A stretch of DNA of 64,000 nt from Nocardioides iriomotensis (GCF_004168035.1 NZ_SDPU01000032.1:62001-126000); one strand, 5' to 3'. Shown: positions 40,147 through 49,887, counted from the stretch's first letter. Made by a program: numbers and translations. The notes: generated by a model from the sequence alone, not told the origin.

Positions 40147-41192
40147 CCATGTCGCTCACGCTGTACGTCGACGGCGACCGCTGGCGGCGGCACATGAAGG
40201 AGGTGCGCGACGCGCACCCCGGCATCGTCCCGGTGGCGAAGGGCAACGGCTACGGGTTCGGGCTGGCCCGGCTCGGCGAGCTCGCGACCTGGCTGGATGT
40301 CGACACGCTGGCCGTCGGCACCTACCCGGAGGTCGCTCGGGTGAGCGCAACCTTCGACGGCACCGTCCTCGTGCTCACGCCGTGGCGCCCGCACGAGCAG
40401 CGCGCGGTGTACGACGACCACGTCATCCACACCGTCGGCCGGCTCGAGGACCTGCGCGCCCTGGCCGGGCGCAGCGAGCGGCCGCGCGTCGTGCTCGAGC
40501 GGATGACGTCGATGCGCCGGCACGGCTTCTCCGCCCGCGAGCTGCGCGAGGCCGTGCAGCTCTGGGCCCAGGTCGGTGGCGTGCGCCTGGAGGGCGTGGC
40601 CTTCCACCTGCCGATCAGCCAGGGCTCGCACCTCACCGAGGTCGACCGGCTGATGACCGACGTCGTCGCCGCCGGGATGCCGGCCAAGCGGGTGTGGGTC
40701 TCGCACCTGAGCGACACCGAGCTCGCGGACCTGCGCCACCGGTACGCCGACTTCGAGTTCCGGCCGAGGATCGGCACGGCGCTGTGGCTCGGCGACCGAG
40801 ACGCGCTGCGGGTGCGGGCGACCGTGCTCGACGTGCACCCGGTCGAGCGCGGCGAGGTGTTCGGCTACCGCAGCCGCACCGCGCCGAAGGCAGGGCACAT
40901 CCTGGTCGTCTCCGGCGGCACCGCCCACGGCATCGGCCTCGAGGCGCCCACCGGTGGCGCCTCCCTCAAGGACCGTGCGGCCCGCGTCGCCAAGGGCGGC
41001 CTCGATGCCGCCGGGTTCGTGCGGTCGCCGTACACCATCGGCGGGAAGCAGCGGCTGTTCGCGGAGCCGCCGCACATGCAGGCCTCGATGCTGTTCCTGC
41101 CCTCGGGCGCCCGGGTGCCCGAGGTGGGCGAGGAGGTCGACGTGCGGGTGCGCTACACCGCCACGTCGTTCGACGAGACCGTCATCTCCTGA
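40143..41192 (+). CDS. Alanine racemase-like PLP enzyme
   Basis: The 349-residue protein has the PLP lysine in IVPVAKGNGYGFGLARL (Lys33) and the ERMTSMRRHGFSARELREA block, matching the barrel of alanine racemases. The C-terminal beta domain is divergent, keeping a Tyr in EVFGYRSRTAPKAG but lacking the usual GYADG strand (here VVSGGTAHGIGLE). It may racemise another amino acid or act on a bound one. Coupling with the femX-like gene suggests that it supplies a D-amino acid for the cell wall. The last 40 nt overlap the GT87 gene on the other strand. Confidence 0.82.
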   Translation: MTMSLTLYVDGDRWRRHMKEVRDAHPGIVPVAKGNGYGFGLARLGELATWLDVDTLAVGTYPEVARVSATFDGTVLVLTPWRPHEQRAVYDDHVIHTVGRLEDLRALAGRSERPRVVLERMTSMRRHGFSARELREAVQLWAQVGGVRLEGVAFHLPISQGSHLTEVDRLMTDVVAAGMPAKRVWVSHLSDTELADLRHRYADFEFRPRIGTALWLGDRDALRVRATVLDVHPVERGEVFGYRSRTAPKAGHILVVSGGTAHGIGLEAPTGGASLKDRAARVAKGGLDAAGFVRSPYTIGGKQRLFAEPPHMQASMLFLPSGARVPEVGEEVDVRVRYTATSFDETVIS

Positions 41193-42649
41193 CGCGCGCG
41201 GCCGAGCCGCCGGCGGGGCAGCATCCGGGCGCTCGGCTCCATCGGGTCGTCGGTGCGGCCGTCGGCGCGCACCGGGTCGTGGTGCGGCGCCACGATGTCG
41301 CGCACCACCACGAAGACCAGCCACAGCTCGGCGAGCACCCGCACCACGATCGCCACCCAGTAGGCGTGGTCCTGCGCACCGGACGTCGCGGACGCGGTGT
41401 AGCCGCCGAGGTAGAACCACACGGCCACGAAGTAGAACGCCTCGCCCGCCTGCCAGATCAGCAGGTCGCGCCAGCGCGGCCGGGCGAGGACGGCGAGCGG
41501 CAGCATCCACAGGACGTACTGCGGTGAGTAGACCTTGTTGACCAGCAGGAAGCCGATCACGATCAGCAGCGCGAGCTGCGGGATGCGCGGCGTGCGCGAC
41601 GACACCAGGCCGAGCGTGAGCACCGCGAGGCACACCGCGCCGAACCAGATCAGCGACGCGAGGTTGATCGCGCCCGCCGACACGGCGTGGCCGGACTGCT
41701 GCCAGATCAGCCACACCGAGCCGAGGTCGGCGCCGCGGTCGTCGTTGAACGACCAGAACACCTTCCACTCGTCGAGGCCGTAGAGCACCGGGGGCAGGTT
41801 CACCACCAGCCAGGAGCCGACGGCGGCGACCGCCGCGGCGCCGAAGGCCGGCAGCCTGCCCCGCCGGATGCACACGACCAGCAGCGCCCCGAGCAGGAAC
41901 ATCGGGTAGAGCTTGGTGGCGGTCCCGACCCCGATCAGCACGCCCGCCAGCACCGGCCGGCCGCGGGACCACGCCCACAACGCGCCGGCCACGGCCGTGA
42001 CCGCGAGCAGGTCCCAGTTCACGAGGCCGGTCAGGACCAGCGCCGGGCTCAGCGCGAACGCCGCCGCGTCCCACGGCCTCCCCTCGTGGGTGCGGGCGAG
42101 GAACCAACCGGCGAGCAGGGCGAACGGCGCCAGCAGCACGGCGGTGAGCATGAAGAACAGCCACGACTCCTGCTGCACGCCGGGGAGGCTGCCGACCAGG
42201 TCGGGCACCGACTGCCGGCGCACCTCCAGGTCGGGGAAGCCGCTCAGCGCGTGGGTCGCCACGGCGGTGCCGTAGGCGAAGTAGCCGATGACGACCGGGT
42301 ACTCCAGGGTCCGCCAGCGGTCGCCGTTGTCGGCGTACGGCACGCTCAGGTCGGCGAAGCCGCGCCCCACGTAGAGGTACGGCACGTCGGAGTAGCAGAG
42401 CGCGGCGTACCGGTAGTTGTCGCCCGGCCAGTCGTCGGCGACGCACGGCGACTTCTGCACCATCGCGAGCAGGAAGCCGACGCAGGTCAGCGCCAGCACG
42501 ACGCGGACCGGCGTCCACCAGGGGTGCCCCGCGGAGTGCTCGCCGGACGGGCCGCCGATGCTCTCGCTGCCCGCGCGCACCAGCGGGTCCTCGTGCGACG
42601 GACGCACGACCGGCGGCGGGAAGCGGTCGCCGGCCCCTCGCGTCGTCAC
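41153..42649 (-). CDS. Polyprenol-linked mannosyltransferase-like protein, GT87 family
   Basis: The 498-residue protein has about ten membrane helices. An early periplasmic loop holds YADNGDRWRTLEYPVVIGYFAYGTA, an acidic motif region of GT-C enzymes, and LVLTGLVNWDLLAVTAVAGALW and NKVYSPQYVLWMLPLAVL are typical of GT87 (DUF2029). Such enzymes transfer mannose or arabinose from polyprenyl phosphate outside the membrane. A relative sits beside ponA1 in mycobacteria, and here it lies 28 nt downstream of the PBP1A gene. GTG 42649 is the start. Confidence 0.88.
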   Translation of the reverse strand: MTTRGAGDRFPPPVVRPSHEDPLVRAGSESIGGPSGEHSAGHPWWTPVRVVLALTCVGFLLAMVQKSPCVADDWPGDNYRYAALCYSDVPYLYVGRGFADLSVPYADNGDRWRTLEYPVVIGYFAYGTAVATHALSGFPDLEVRRQSVPDLVGSLPGVQQESWLFFMLTAVLLAPFALLAGWFLARTHEGRPWDAAAFALSPALVLTGLVNWDLLAVTAVAGALWAWSRGRPVLAGVLIGVGTATKLYPMFLLGALLVVCIRRGRLPAFGAAAVAAVGSWLVVNLPPVLYGLDEWKVFWSFNDDRGADLGSVWLIWQQSGHAVSAGAINLASLIWFGAVCLAVLTLGLVSSRTPRIPQLALLIVIGFLLVNKVYSPQYVLWMLPLAVLARPRWRDLLIWQAGEAFYFVAVWFYLGGYTASATSGAQDHAYWVAIVVRVLAELWLVFVVVRDIVAPHHDPVRADGRTDDPMEPSARMLPRRRLGRARQEMTVSSNDVAV

Positions 42650-42677
42650 CCGAGAACCCTACTGACCGGGCGGGCGG

Positions 42678-44978
42678 CTACTGCGGTGGCGGTGGTGTCG
42701 GCTCGGTCGTCGGCGTGGGCGACGGCGAGTTGCCGTTGCCGTTGCCGCCGCCGTTGCCGTTGCCCGGGTCGCAGAGCAGACCGGTGCAGGTCTCCGTCGG
42801 AGCCGGGGGCGACGGCGTCTCGGTCGGCGTCGGCGTCTCGGTCGGCGTCGGCGTCTGGGTCGGCGTCGGCGACGGCCGCTTGGTCGGCGTCGGCTTCGGC
42901 GTGAACGTCGGCAGCGGCTCGTGGTCGTCGTTGGTCGCCTCGAGGTTCGCCGGCTCCGGGAAGTCGAGCACGGGAGCGCCCGCGAGCGCACCCTCGGTGA
43001 TCGCGGCCCACGTGCGGGCGGGGTACTCGCCGCCGTAGAACGTCGGCAGGAAGTCGTCGAGCGGGGCCTGCCCCTTGCCGCGCACGTACATCACCGCGGT
43101 CGAGAGCTGCGGTGTGTAGCCGACGAACCAGGACGACCGGATCCGGCCGTCGTCGTTGGTGGCCGTCCCGGTCTTGCCGGCGATCGGCCGGTCGATCGTG
43201 TTGGCGTTGACGCCCGTGCCGACCGCGGCGACCTGCTGCAGCGCGTAGCTCACGTCGGACGCGACGTCCGGGGACACGACCCGGTCGGTCTCGCGCTGGT
43301 GCGCGTAGCGGGTCTGGCCGTCGGAGTTCTGCACGCGGTTGACGACGTACCAGTCCTTGGCGCGACCACCGTCGGCGATGGTGCCGTAGGAGTTGGCCAT
43401 GTCGATCGGGCTGACGATGGCCGAGCCCAGCGCGACGCCCGCCTCGGGCCGCAGGTCGGTCGAGTCCTCCGGGATGCCCATGTCGACCGCGGTGTCCACG
43501 ACGTCCTGCGGGCCGCCCTTCAGCGACAGCGTGAGGTCGACGTACGCGGTGTTGATCGACTCCTCGGTCGCCTTCAGCAGCGGTACGGCGGAGCCGTAGT
43601 CGGAGCCGCCGTCCTCGCCCTGGTTCTCGAACTCCGCGTCGCCCACCTCGAACGGCGAGTTGCCCTCGAAGGTGCTCTTGAGGGAGTAGCCGTCCTTGAG
43701 TCCCGCGGTCAGCGCGAACGGCTTGAAGCTCGATCCCGGTGCGCCGCCGGCGACCGCCCAGTTGGTGCCGCCGTTGCTCTTCAGGTAGTCCTGCCCGGCG
43801 AAGAAGCCACGCAGCGCGCCGGTGCGCGGGTCGACCGACGCGCTGGCGACGTGCAGGCCCTTGAGCCCGGTCGGCCGCTGGCCCTGCACGCCTCGGGTCG
43901 CCGCGGCCATGGCCTTGCGGGTGAACGTCGTGGTGACCCGCAGGCCGCCGCCCTGGATCTCGGCGTCGCTGAAGTCGGCCGAGCGCAGCTCGCGCTTGAC
44001 CATCTCGAGCATGTAGCCCTTCTGGCCACCGAGCGAGTCGTTGTCGACGATGCGCGGGAACTTCGGCAGCTTCACCCGCAGCTCGGCGCCCTCGGCCGCG
44101 TCGAGCTCGCCCATGTCGACCATGCCGTCGATGACGTACTGGTAGCGGCCGAGCAGCCGCTCCTTGGTCTCCTTGCCGGAGGCCGGGTCGTAGTTGTTGG
44201 GCGAGTTGAGGATCGACGCGAGCGCGGCGCCCTCGCGGACCGTGAGGTCCTTGGCGTCCTTGTCGTAGTAGGCCTGCGCCGCGGCCTGGATGCCGTAGGC
44301 GCCGCGGCCGAAGTAGATGGTGTTGAGGTAGCCCTGCAAGATCTGGTTCTTGCTCTGCTGCTGCTGGAGCTTCAGCGACAGGAACGCCTCCTTGACCTTG
44401 CGGGTCAGGGTGCGCTCCTGCGAGAGGTAGAAGATCTTGACGTACTGCTGGGTGATGGTCGACGCACCCTGGGTCGCGTTGCCCTGCGCGTTGGAGAACG
44501 CCGCGCGGATGATGCCCTTGGGGTCGATGCCGCGGTTGGTGTAGAAGGTGCGGTCCTCGGCCGCGATCACGGCGGCCTGGACGTGCGCGGGCACGTCGGA
44601 CAGGGAGACGCTGGTGCGGTTCTGCTCGGCGAAGCGGCCGAGCTCGGTCTTGCCGTCGGCGTAGTAGACGACCGTCGTCTCGGTCTGGAAGTCCTCGTTG
44701 GGGTCCGGGATGTCGGTCGACATGTACCCGTAGGCGAAGGCCGCCGAGCCGAGCAGGAAGCCGACGAAGGCGAGGATCACGCCCCACTTGAGGATCGCGC
44801 GGCCGACCCGGCGTCCGCCGCCGCCCTGGCCGCCCTTGCCGCCCTGGCCGCCCTTGCCGGCCGCGGCCGTACCTCCCCGGCTCGCGGACGCGCGCCCGCT
44901 GGTGCCTCCCGAGGTCGGTCGGGCCGCACGGCGGCCGCCGTTCGGGGCAGGGCCGTCGGCCTTGCGGTGTGCGCTCAC
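42678..44978 (-). CDS. ponA: Class A penicillin-binding protein (PBP1A/PonA-like)
   Basis: The 766-residue protein has a Gly-rich cytoplasmic N-terminus and one membrane helix (about residues 61-84). The GT51 transglycosylase domain has AAEDRTFYTNRGID (catalytic Glu141) and QGASTITQQYVK, and the transpeptidase domain has S416-S-F-K419, SIN and GKTGTA. A long Pro/Thr tail (PTPTETPTPTETP) and a Gly/Asn stretch end the protein. It polymerises and cross-links peptidoglycan. GTG 44978 has GGAG 5 nt upstream. The longer frame upstream is intergenic. Confidence 0.95.
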   Translation of the reverse strand: MSAHRKADGPAPNGGRRAARPTSGGTSGRASASRGGTAAAGKGGQGGKGGQGGGGRRVGRAILKWGVILAFVGFLLGSAAFAYGYMSTDIPDPNEDFQTETTVVYYADGKTELGRFAEQNRTSVSLSDVPAHVQAAVIAAEDRTFYTNRGIDPKGIIRAAFSNAQGNATQGASTITQQYVKIFYLSQERTLTRKVKEAFLSLKLQQQQSKNQILQGYLNTIYFGRGAYGIQAAAQAYYDKDAKDLTVREGAALASILNSPNNYDPASGKETKERLLGRYQYVIDGMVDMGELDAAEGAELRVKLPKFPRIVDNDSLGGQKGYMLEMVKRELRSADFSDAEIQGGGLRVTTTFTRKAMAAATRGVQGQRPTGLKGLHVASASVDPRTGALRGFFAGQDYLKSNGGTNWAVAGGAPGSSFKPFALTAGLKDGYSLKSTFEGNSPFEVGDAEFENQGEDGGSDYGSAVPLLKATEESINTAYVDLTLSLKGGPQDVVDTAVDMGIPEDSTDLRPEAGVALGSAIVSPIDMANSYGTIADGGRAKDWYVVNRVQNSDGQTRYAHQRETDRVVSPDVASDVSYALQQVAAVGTGVNANTIDRPIAGKTGTATNDDGRIRSSWFVGYTPQLSTAVMYVRGKGQAPLDDFLPTFYGGEYPARTWAAITEGALAGAPVLDFPEPANLEATNDDHEPLPTFTPKPTPTKRPSPTPTQTPTPTETPTPTETPSPPAPTETCTGLLCDPGNGNGGGNGNGNSPSPTPTTEPTPPPPQ

Positions 44979-45238
44979 GAGTACTCCGGAGGGACGGGGA
45001 CACGGTCGGGTGCAGGCACGCGCGCCTGGACCGGCGGAGGGCCGGTCGGCGCTGGTCCCAGCAGAGGTTGCCCGGCCGAAGGCCGGCAAAACCCCGATCC
45101 AGGGTACGGGGGCCCGCCTCGACGGTGAAAAGGCGCAGGTCAGGACGCACTTCCTCGTGCGCGCCGCCCTGGCCGCCCGGGCCGGACGGCGCGTGCCACG
45201 TCCGCGCGAGATGACTCGTTCGGGCCCTGCCCCGCGCT

Positions 45239-45288
45239 TCGATATATCGATACGATAGGTTGCTTCGATAGGCGTGCACGACATATCG
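45239..45288 (+). promoter_or_regulatory. Two operator-like palindromes before the padR-ino1 operon
   Basis: TCGATATATCGA at 45239-45250 is a perfect palindrome, and CGACATATCG at 45279-45288 repeats its core with one change, 39 bp apart. Both lie in the 326-bp gap between ponA and padR, the second only 16 nt before ATG 45305. They are likely PadR binding sites. The rest of the gap (44979-45238) holds the ponA upstream region and no ORF with support. Confidence 0.55.
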
Positions 45289-45304
45289 GAGCGAGGTGAC
45301 AGGC

Positions 45305-45943
45305 ATGACCCGGCGGGGTGAGACGCTCGAGCTGGCCGTCCTCGGCCTGCTCCACGAGTCTCCGCTGCACGGCTACGAGCTGCGCAAGCGGCTCAACGTC
45401 GTGCTCGGCTGGAGTCGGCTGCTGTCGTACGGATCGCTGTACCCCGCGCTGAAGAAGCTGCTGCGTGCCGGGTACATCGCCGAGGACGTCAGCGCGGCCC
45501 CGCCGTCGGCGAGCCGTCGGCAGCGCATCACCTACGCCCTCACCCCGGCCGGCCAGGACCGGTTCGCGACGCTCATGGCCGAGTGCGGCCCGGCGTCGTG
45601 GGAGGACGACAACTTCGACGTGCGGTTCGCCTTCTTCAGCCGCACCGACATCGCCGTACGCCTGCGCATCCTCGAGGGCCGGCGCTCCCGGCTCGAGGAG
45701 CGGCTCGCCCGCGTGCAGGCGCAGCTGGACAAGACCCAGCAGAAGGTCGACCGCTACGCCGTCGAGCTGCAGCGGCACAGCGTGGAGTCCGTCGAGCGCG
45801 AGGTGCGCTGGCTCTCCGACCTGATCAACGCCGAGCGCGACGGTGCGCTCGACGACCGGGGCGACCAGTCCCCGCCCGAGAATCCCGAGACCAGCCAGAC
45901 CAGTCCGACCGGCCAGCAGGACCAGCAGGTCGGCAGCACGTGA
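45305..45943 (+). CDS. PadR family transcriptional regulator
   Basis: The 212-residue protein has the PadR winged helix ([57 protein letters not shown]) and a C-terminal helical dimer domain ([33 protein letters not shown]), followed by a Gln/Pro-rich tail. It is next to ino1, as in Mycobacterium and Streptomyces, and probably controls inositol synthesis. ATG 45305 has GAGG about 8 nt upstream; GTG 45296 is an alternative start. Confidence 0.92.
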   Translation: MTRRGETLELAVLGLLHESPLHGYELRKRLNVVLGWSRLLSYGSLYPALKKLLRAGYIAEDVSAAPPSASRRQRITYALTPAGQDRFATLMAECGPASWEDDNFDVRFAFFSRTDIAVRLRILEGRRSRLEERLARVQAQLDKTQQKVDRYAVELQRHSVESVEREVRWLSDLINAERDGALDDRGDQSPPENPETSQTSPTGQQDQQVGST

Positions 45944-45966
45944 GCACACAAGCGAGGAGCAGACCG

Positions 45967-47058
45967 ATGGGAACGGTTCGAGTAGCAGTGGTGGGAGTGG
46001 GCAACTGCGCCACCTCCCTCATCCAGGGTGTCCAGTACTACCGCGACGCCAGCCCCACGGAGACCGTCCCGGGTCTCATGCACGTCGAGTTCGGTCCGTA
46101 CCACGTGCGTGACGTCGAGTTCGTCGCCGCGTTCGACGTCGACGACAAGAAGGTCGGCAAGGACCTCTCCGAGGCGATCAACGCCTCCGAGAACAACACG
46201 ATCAAGATCTGCGACGTCCCCACGCTCGGCGTGGAGGTGCAGCGCGGCCCGACGCTCGACGGTCTCGGCAAGTACTACCGCGAGACCATCGAGGAGTCGG
46301 CCGCCGAGCCGGTCGACGTCGTCCGCGCCCTGAAGGAGACCGGCGCCGACGTGCTCGTGTCCTACCTGCCGGTGGGCTCCGAGGAGGCCGACAAGTTCTA
46401 CGCCCAGTGCGCCATCGACGCGGGCGTCGGCTTCGTCAACGCGCTGCCGGTGTTCATCGCCAGCGACCCCGAGTGGGCCAAGAAGTTCGAGGACGCCGGC
46501 GTCCCGATCGTCGGCGACGACATCAAGAGCCAGGTCGGTGCGACCATCACCCACCGCGTGATGGCCAAGCTGTTCGAGGACCGGGGCGTCACGCTCGACC
46601 GGACCTACCAGCTCAACGTCGGCGGCAACATGGACTTCAAGAACATGCTCGAGCGCGAGCGCCTGGAGTCCAAGAAGGTCTCCAAGACCCAGGCCGTCAC
46701 CAGCAACCTGCACGGTGAGCTCGCCGGCAAGACCAGCGACCGCAACGTGCACATCGGCCCGAGCGACTACGTCGCCTGGCTCGACGACCGCAAGTGGGCC
46801 TACGTCCGCCTCGAGGGCCGCGCCTTCGGTGACGTCCCGCTGAACCTCGAGTACAAGCTCGAGGTCTGGGACTCCCCCAACAGCGCCGGCATCATCATCG
46901 ACGCGATCCGAGCCGCCAAGATCGCCAAGGACCGCGGCGTCGGCGGCCCGATCCACGCCGCCTCGACCTACCTGATGAAGTCGCCCCCCATCCAGCGCCC
47001 GGACGACGAGGGTCGCGCCCAGCTCGAGAAGTTCATCAGCGGCGAGATCGACCGCTGA
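45967..47058 (+). CDS. ino1: Inositol-3-phosphate synthase (myo-inositol-1-phosphate synthase)
   Basis: The 363-residue protein has the NAD-binding start [20 protein letters not shown], and [53 protein letters not shown] and the Lys/Asp-rich [22 protein letters not shown] segment of actinobacterial Ino1. It makes inositol phosphate from glucose-6-phosphate for phosphatidylinositol and mycothiol. ATG 45967 has GAGGAG with 7 nt spacing. It follows padR by 23 nt and is probably in the same operon. A strong hairpin follows the gene. Confidence 0.97.
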   Translation: MGTVRVAVVGVGNCATSLIQGVQYYRDASPTETVPGLMHVEFGPYHVRDVEFVAAFDVDDKKVGKDLSEAINASENNTIKICDVPTLGVEVQRGPTLDGLGKYYRETIEESAAEPVDVVRALKETGADVLVSYLPVGSEEADKFYAQCAIDAGVGFVNALPVFIASDPEWAKKFEDAGVPIVGDDIKSQVGATITHRVMAKLFEDRGVTLDRTYQLNVGGNMDFKNMLERERLESKKVSKTQAVTSNLHGELAGKTSDRNVHIGPSDYVAWLDDRKWAYVRLEGRAFGDVPLNLEYKLEVWDSPNSAGIIIDAIRAAKIAKDRGVGGPIHAASTYLMKSPPIQRPDDEGRAQLEKFISGEIDR

Positions 47059-47161
47059 GGCAACCAGCACAGGCAACCACTGGCGGGAAGTGACCCACAG
47101 AGGTCACCACACACCCGCCAGGACGTCGCGCGTGCCCGTCGAGGACGCACGTGGAACGTCG

Positions 47162-47221
47162 AGCGAGAGGCCACTCAGCCTGCACACCGCACGCGCGCAC
47201 CGGGCTGAGTGGCCTCTCGCT
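47162..47221. terminator. 19-bp perfect hairpin behind ino1
   Basis: Bases 47162-47180 pair perfectly with 47203-47221 around a 22-nt loop. It lies between the convergent ino1 and APH-type kinase genes, so it can serve both directions. Its core GCGAGAGGCCA is repeated in a second hairpin at 55399-55455. Confidence 0.8.
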
Positions 47222-47282
47222 ACCAACAAGTCTGACCTCGGGACCGCGCGACAGAGGCGCTCGTCCTCCCGGCGGTGGTGGG

Positions 47283-48188
47283 CTATACCTCGTCCCGGAA
47301 CTTCCGGATGTACTCCACCCTCCGCGCGTTCAGGTCGCCGAGGTACGGCCGGCTCTCCAGCACGGCCAGCGCCCAGCACCACTGGCGCAACCGGTCGGCG
47401 TCGAGCTCGGGGCGCAGCGCGAGCACCTCGTCCTGGCAGGACGTCAGCGCGTGGTCGCGCGGGCACTTCACGACGTACAGCGCGACGTCGTACATCGCAG
47501 GGCCGACGGCGGGCAGCGGGTCGACGACCGCGAGGCCGGCGTCGGAGACGATGAGGTTCTTGGGCTGCAGGTCGCCGTGCAGCAGCACCGGGTCGCCGTC
47601 GGCGAGCGTGTCGACGAGGGCGGCCAGGATCTTCTCCGCCGCGTCGACGTCGGCGAGTGCCTCGTCGTCGGAGACCTCGGCGAACCGGTCCCGCGCCCAG
47701 GCGACACGGCGGGCCAGGTTGGCGTCGAGGGCAGGGAAGAGGTACGGCGCCGGGTCGGCGCGGTGCAGCCGGTCGGCGAGGTCCAGCACCTCGGGCAGCG
47801 TGTAGCTGCCCTGCCCGACCCAGCCGAGGAAGTTCATCAGCATGACGCTCTGCTCGGGCTGCTCGCGCAGCACCCGGGCCGCGCCGTCGCCCTGCCAGGC
47901 GTGCAGGGCCGCGATCTCGGCGGCGCCGCCGGGCACGCTGGCCGGCAGCTTGAGGACGCTGTCGCCATCGGCGCCGGTGCACTTCACGCACAGCGACTCC
48001 GAGCCGCCGCTGAGCACCTGCTCGGGCTCGAGGTCCCAGGCCTCGAAGAGCTCCTCTGCCCGCTCGACCGCGTCGGCGAGCCAGCGCTCGGCCTGCTCCG
48101 AGCCCAGCCCGTAGGCGAGGTTCTCGCGCAGCGAGTCCGGAATCGCCGGTACCGCATGTCCCACTGGTCGCCCCCCAGACGCCCTCAT
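47283..48188 (-). CDS. Aminoglycoside/hydroxyurea-type phosphotransferase (APH fold)
   Basis: The 301-residue protein has the APH(6)/hydroxyurea kinase features: SESLCVKCTGADGDSVLKLPA in the N-lobe, the catalytic loop GDPVLLHGDLQPKNLIVSDAG, and AVVDPLPAVGPAMYDVALYVV for metal binding and lid. It would phosphorylate a small hydroxyl-bearing compound in the cytoplasm. Whether an antibiotic is the true target is unknown. ATG 48188 and GTG 48164 are both possible starts, neither with a clear ribosome site. The MFS gene starts divergently 45 nt away. Confidence 0.85.
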   Translation of the reverse strand: MRASGGRPVGHAVPAIPDSLRENLAYGLGSEQAERWLADAVERAEELFEAWDLEPEQVLSGGSESLCVKCTGADGDSVLKLPASVPGGAAEIAALHAWQGDGAARVLREQPEQSVMLMNFLGWVGQGSYTLPEVLDLADRLHRADPAPYLFPALDANLARRVAWARDRFAEVSDDEALADVDAAEKILAALVDTLADGDPVLLHGDLQPKNLIVSDAGLAVVDPLPAVGPAMYDVALYVVKCPRDHALTSCQDEVLALRPELDADRLRQWCWALAVLESRPYLGDLNARRVEYIRKFRDEV

Positions 48189-48232
48189 CGTGGCCCGAGC
48201 CCTTGTCTGAACAACGAGCGAACGGTGAAAGC

Positions 48233-49546
48233 ATGCACGGTATGCGTGCGGCCCGCCACCTGAACCACCTCTTGCGTGGTCAAGGTTTCCGCAAGCTGTT
48301 CCTGGTGCGGGTCAGCAGCCAGCTCACGGACGGCGTGTTCCAGGTGGCGCTCGCGGCGTACGTCATCTTCTCTCCCGAGCAGCAGCCCTCGCCCTCGGCG
48401 ATCGCGGCCGCGCTGGCCGTCGTGCTGCTGCCGTTCAGCGTGCTCGGCCCGTTCGTCGGCGTGCTCCTGGACCGCTGGTCGCGGCGCCAGGTGCTCGCCT
48501 GGTCCAACTTCGTCCGGGTGGGCCTGGTGGCCCTGGTGGCCGCCGCGGTCCAGCTCGACTGGCGCGGCCCGGCGCTGTTCGGGCTGATCCTGGTCTGTCT
48601 GTCGGTGAACCGGTTCCTGCTCGCCGGCCTGTCCGCGGCGCTGCCCCACGTGGTCGAGCCCGAGGACCTGGTCACGGCCAACGCGGTCACCCCGACGGCG
48701 GGGACGCTGTCGTTCCTCGTCGGGCTGGGGCTGGGGTCGCTGGTGCGGACGGCGTACGTCGCCGCGCTCGGCCGGGTCGTCGAGCCGCACCAGTTCGACG
48801 CGAACGTGGGCGTGCTGCTCACCGCCGCCGCGCTGTACGGCGTCGCGGGCCTGCTCGCGCTGCGCATCCCGCGCGACGACCTCGGCCCGGACTACGACCC
48901 GGACCGGCCGGCCGTGCGTGAGGCGGCGCGGCACGTGGCCGCCGGTCTCGTCGACGGGCTGCGCCACCTCGGCGAGCGGCGCGCGGCGGCGTACGGCCTG
49001 GCGACGATCGGGGCGCACCGCTTCTTCTACGGCATGTCCACGGTGTCGCTGATCCTGCTGTACCGGAACTACTTCCACACCCCCGACGAGACCGACGCGG
49101 CGTTCGCCGGCCTGTCGATCGCCGTGCTGGTCAGCGGCGTCGGCTTCGTCACCGCCGCGTTCGTCACCCCGGTCGTCACCGACGTCGTCACCCAGCGCAC
49201 CTGGGTGCTCACGCTGCTCGTGACCGCGGCCGTCACGCAGGTGTTCCCGGGGGCGCTGTTCACGGAGCCGGCGCTGCTGGTGTCGGCCTTCTTCCTGGGC
49301 GTCGCCTCGCAGGGCATCAAGATCTGCGTGGACACGTTCGTGCAGACGCACGTCGACGACGCCTACCGCGGCCGGGTGTTCTCCCTGTACGACGTCATCT
49401 TCAACGTCGCCTTCGTGGCCGCGGCTGCGGTGGCGGCGGCGGTGCTGCCGCCCGACGGCAAGTCCTACGCCGTCGTCGCCGCGATCTCGGTGGGCTACCT
49501 GCTCACCGCGCTGGGCTACGCCCGGGCCGAGGGGCTGCGGGAGTAG
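48233..49546 (+). CDS. MFS transporter
   Basis: The 437-residue protein has 12 predicted helices. Visible marks are FRKLFLVRVSSQLTDGVFQVALAAYVIF at the start, the A-like motif GVLLDRWSRRQVLAWSNFVR, a central hydrophilic loop (PRDDLGPDYDPDRPAVREAARHVAAGLVDGLRHL), and EDLVTANAVTPTAGTLSFLVGLGLG. This is the MFS_3 (EntS/macrolide-efflux-like) type. ATG 48233 is chosen at the conserved N-terminus; the ORF runs ten codons further upstream. An MFS gene lies near ino1 in relatives too. The substrate is unknown. Confidence 0.9.
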   Translation: MHGMRAARHLNHLLRGQGFRKLFLVRVSSQLTDGVFQVALAAYVIFSPEQQPSPSAIAAALAVVLLPFSVLGPFVGVLLDRWSRRQVLAWSNFVRVGLVALVAAAVQLDWRGPALFGLILVCLSVNRFLLAGLSAALPHVVEPEDLVTANAVTPTAGTLSFLVGLGLGSLVRTAYVAALGRVVEPHQFDANVGVLLTAAALYGVAGLLALRIPRDDLGPDYDPDRPAVREAARHVAAGLVDGLRHLGERRAAAYGLATIGAHRFFYGMSTVSLILLYRNYFHTPDETDAAFAGLSIAVLVSGVGFVTAAFVTPVVTDVVTQRTWVLTLLVTAAVTQVFPGALFTEPALLVSAFFLGVASQGIKICVDTFVQTHVDDAYRGRVFSLYDVIFNVAFVAAAAVAAAVLPPDGKSYAVVAAISVGYLLTALGYARAEGLRE

Positions 49547-49740
49547 CGGGAGCAGCCGGACGAAATTTCCCGGAGCGGACGTATCAGGGCCGACCGGACC
49601 CGCTCCTCGCTGACGTGACCACCTCCCAGGAGCCCGCCGCCCACCCTCAGGGGCCGCGGACCCGTCGGTCACGCCGGCGTCGTGGGGGCGCGATGCCGGG
49701 GACGTCCGGCCGGCTCGTTCAGGGGGCGGCCCAGGCCGGT

Positions 49741-49778
49741 GTCCGTCGGAGCCCGCACGGGGGCGGGCTCCGGCGGAC
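49741..49778 (+). terminator. 16-bp hairpin between the MFS gene and the subtilase operon
   Basis: Bases 49741-49756 pair with 49763-49778 (15 Watson-Crick pairs and one G-U) around a 6-nt loop. It isolates the four-gene protease operon from the MFS transcript. The 341-bp gap 49547-49887 otherwise holds a possible TATCCT -10 box at 49821-49826 and no credible gene. Confidence 0.65.
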
Positions 49779-49887
49779 GGTTCTCCCACCGGAGCACTGA
49801 CGCCGGGCGCACGACGGCTTTATCCTCCGGAGCAGTCCGGTCGGGCCCGTCGAACGCAGGCCGACCATCGAGAAGAGAGCGACCGAC

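Noticed and set aside
49615-49800. 61-codon ORF with GTG start before the subtilase operon
   Set aside because: Arg-rich, no ribosome site, and the strong 16-bp hairpin at 49741-49778 lies inside it.
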